Origin: Sipunculus nudus
Taxonomy: Eukaryota > Annelida > Sipuncula > Golfingiida > Sipunculidae
DNA: 64,000 bases
Direction: 5' to 3'
Assembly (NCBI GenBank): GCA_026874595.1
Contig: CM049313.1
Coordinates: 38,404,659-38,468,658, forward strand
Made by a program: the position numbers and the translations under genes. The notes beneath the pieces are model-generated. The model did not search any database. It was given only the letters and a program-made list of their open reading frames with translations, and was not told the DNA's origin. Positions 63,281-64,000 of the stretch are shown piece by piece. Position 1 is the first letter of the stretch. Every line of letters starts with the position of its first letter.

Positions 63281-64000
63281 TCTATTTTTGAGACCTTACA
63301 AGATGCCATCATCTGTTAACAGGGCACAAATCGTAACCACTGGACTTTGAATGTTCTGTCTCGACATGCAGGGAGGCCCATGAAAAGTCTCTTTGGAAAC
63401 CTGGAAATAGGTCTCTGGTACCCATATTTTTCAAGCTATGGGGCTCCGAAGTACCCCCAGAATAATGAAAAATTTTATACAAAAGCTCAAGTATCTGAAC
63501 AACTAATGCAATGATCACCATGATTCTTTACATGGATATTCATCATGGAGTTTTTCATCAGTTTCTGCAGACTGGTGGTGCCACCTGTATTTTCTTGATT
63601 TTTTACTATTTCTTTATCTATTTTTGAGACCTTAAAAGATTCGGTCATCTGTTAACAAGGCTCAAAGCGTGACAACTAGACCTAGAATCTTTTCACTTTA
63701 TATCAAGAAACCTACATGAAAAGTATCCATGGAAACCTGAAAACTGTCTCTGTTACCCATATTCTCTTAGCTATTGGGCTTATAAGCACCCCTCATCATA
63801 ATTAAAAATTTGATACCAAAGCAGGGCACAAATAATAAACATTGGACCTGGAATCTTCCAACCTAAAATCCAGGGAGGTCTATGAAAATCTCCTTGGAAA
63901 CCTGAAATTGGGTCACAGTGATCTATATTCTCAGAGTTTTGGGTATGCTAGAGCACCCTAGAAATAATGCAAAATACACACAAATTGCCAGATTCCTCAT
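63281..64000 (+). repeat. ~336 bp tandem repeat running off the window
   Basis: TCTATTTTTGAGACCTTA recurs at 63281 and 63617; CTTTGGAAACCTG/CCATGGAAACCTG/CTTGGAAACCTG marks three successive units. It continues past the window end. Confidence 0.65.

Overview
This is a window of a eukaryotic, intron-rich, repeat-rich animal genome, most likely a mollusc or another lophotrochozoan. The evidence is spliced exons with GT..AG borders, many (TA)n and (CA)n microsatellites, tRNA-derived SINE fragments, and several repeat families built on GTCCGTCC and AGGTCAAAGGTCAAGGTCA motifs that I associate with bivalve and gastropod genomes. The phylum is an inference; no ribosomal or mitochondrial marker is present.

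The only protein-coding gene I can support lies on the + strand and starts at 22084. It is the 5' part of an alpha-2-macroglobulin superfamily gene (CD109/TEP-like thioester protein). I could join 12 exons with GT..AG borders and a continuous reading frame (1479 nt, 493 codons, phases 2,1,1,0,1,1,2,0,1,0,0,0). They encode a signal peptide, macroglobulin domains MG1 to MG4 and the start of MG5. The bait or variable region, the thioester and the C-terminal domains must lie beyond base 64000. A TATAAA box and a good start context precede exon 1.

Layout. 1-22000: no gene recognised; SINE pieces, a degenerate ~400 bp tandem repeat split by a 2.2 kb insertion that itself holds a TIR element with a tandem core, microsatellites, a ~100 bp-arm hairpin, and hAT-like and Harbinger-like MITEs just upstream of the promoter. 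22155-33591 (intron 1, 11.4 kb): a TA-flanked Tigger-like element that carries a second element with a 288/577 bp higher-order satellite full of AGGTCA half-sites, then a 65 bp minisatellite of about 33 copies. 34370-41048 (intron 3): a 41 bp minisatellite of about 58 copies with a 9-monomer (369 bp) higher-order repeat. 43299-52425 (intron 5): a multi-level nest of mobile elements, followed by a 2.6 kb repeat. 52543-59766 (introns 6-11): short introns with a 43 bp minisatellite and an hAT-type MITE with an 8 bp target duplication. 59980-64000 (intron 12, incomplete): tandem repeats and a second copy of the 2.6 kb repeat in the same orientation.

I found no operon, CRISPR array, prokaryotic feature or clearly new multi-gene system. 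The most unusual content is structural: nested insertions datable by their target duplications, higher-order minisatellites inside introns of one immune-type gene, and nuclear-receptor-like half-site arrays carried by repeats.
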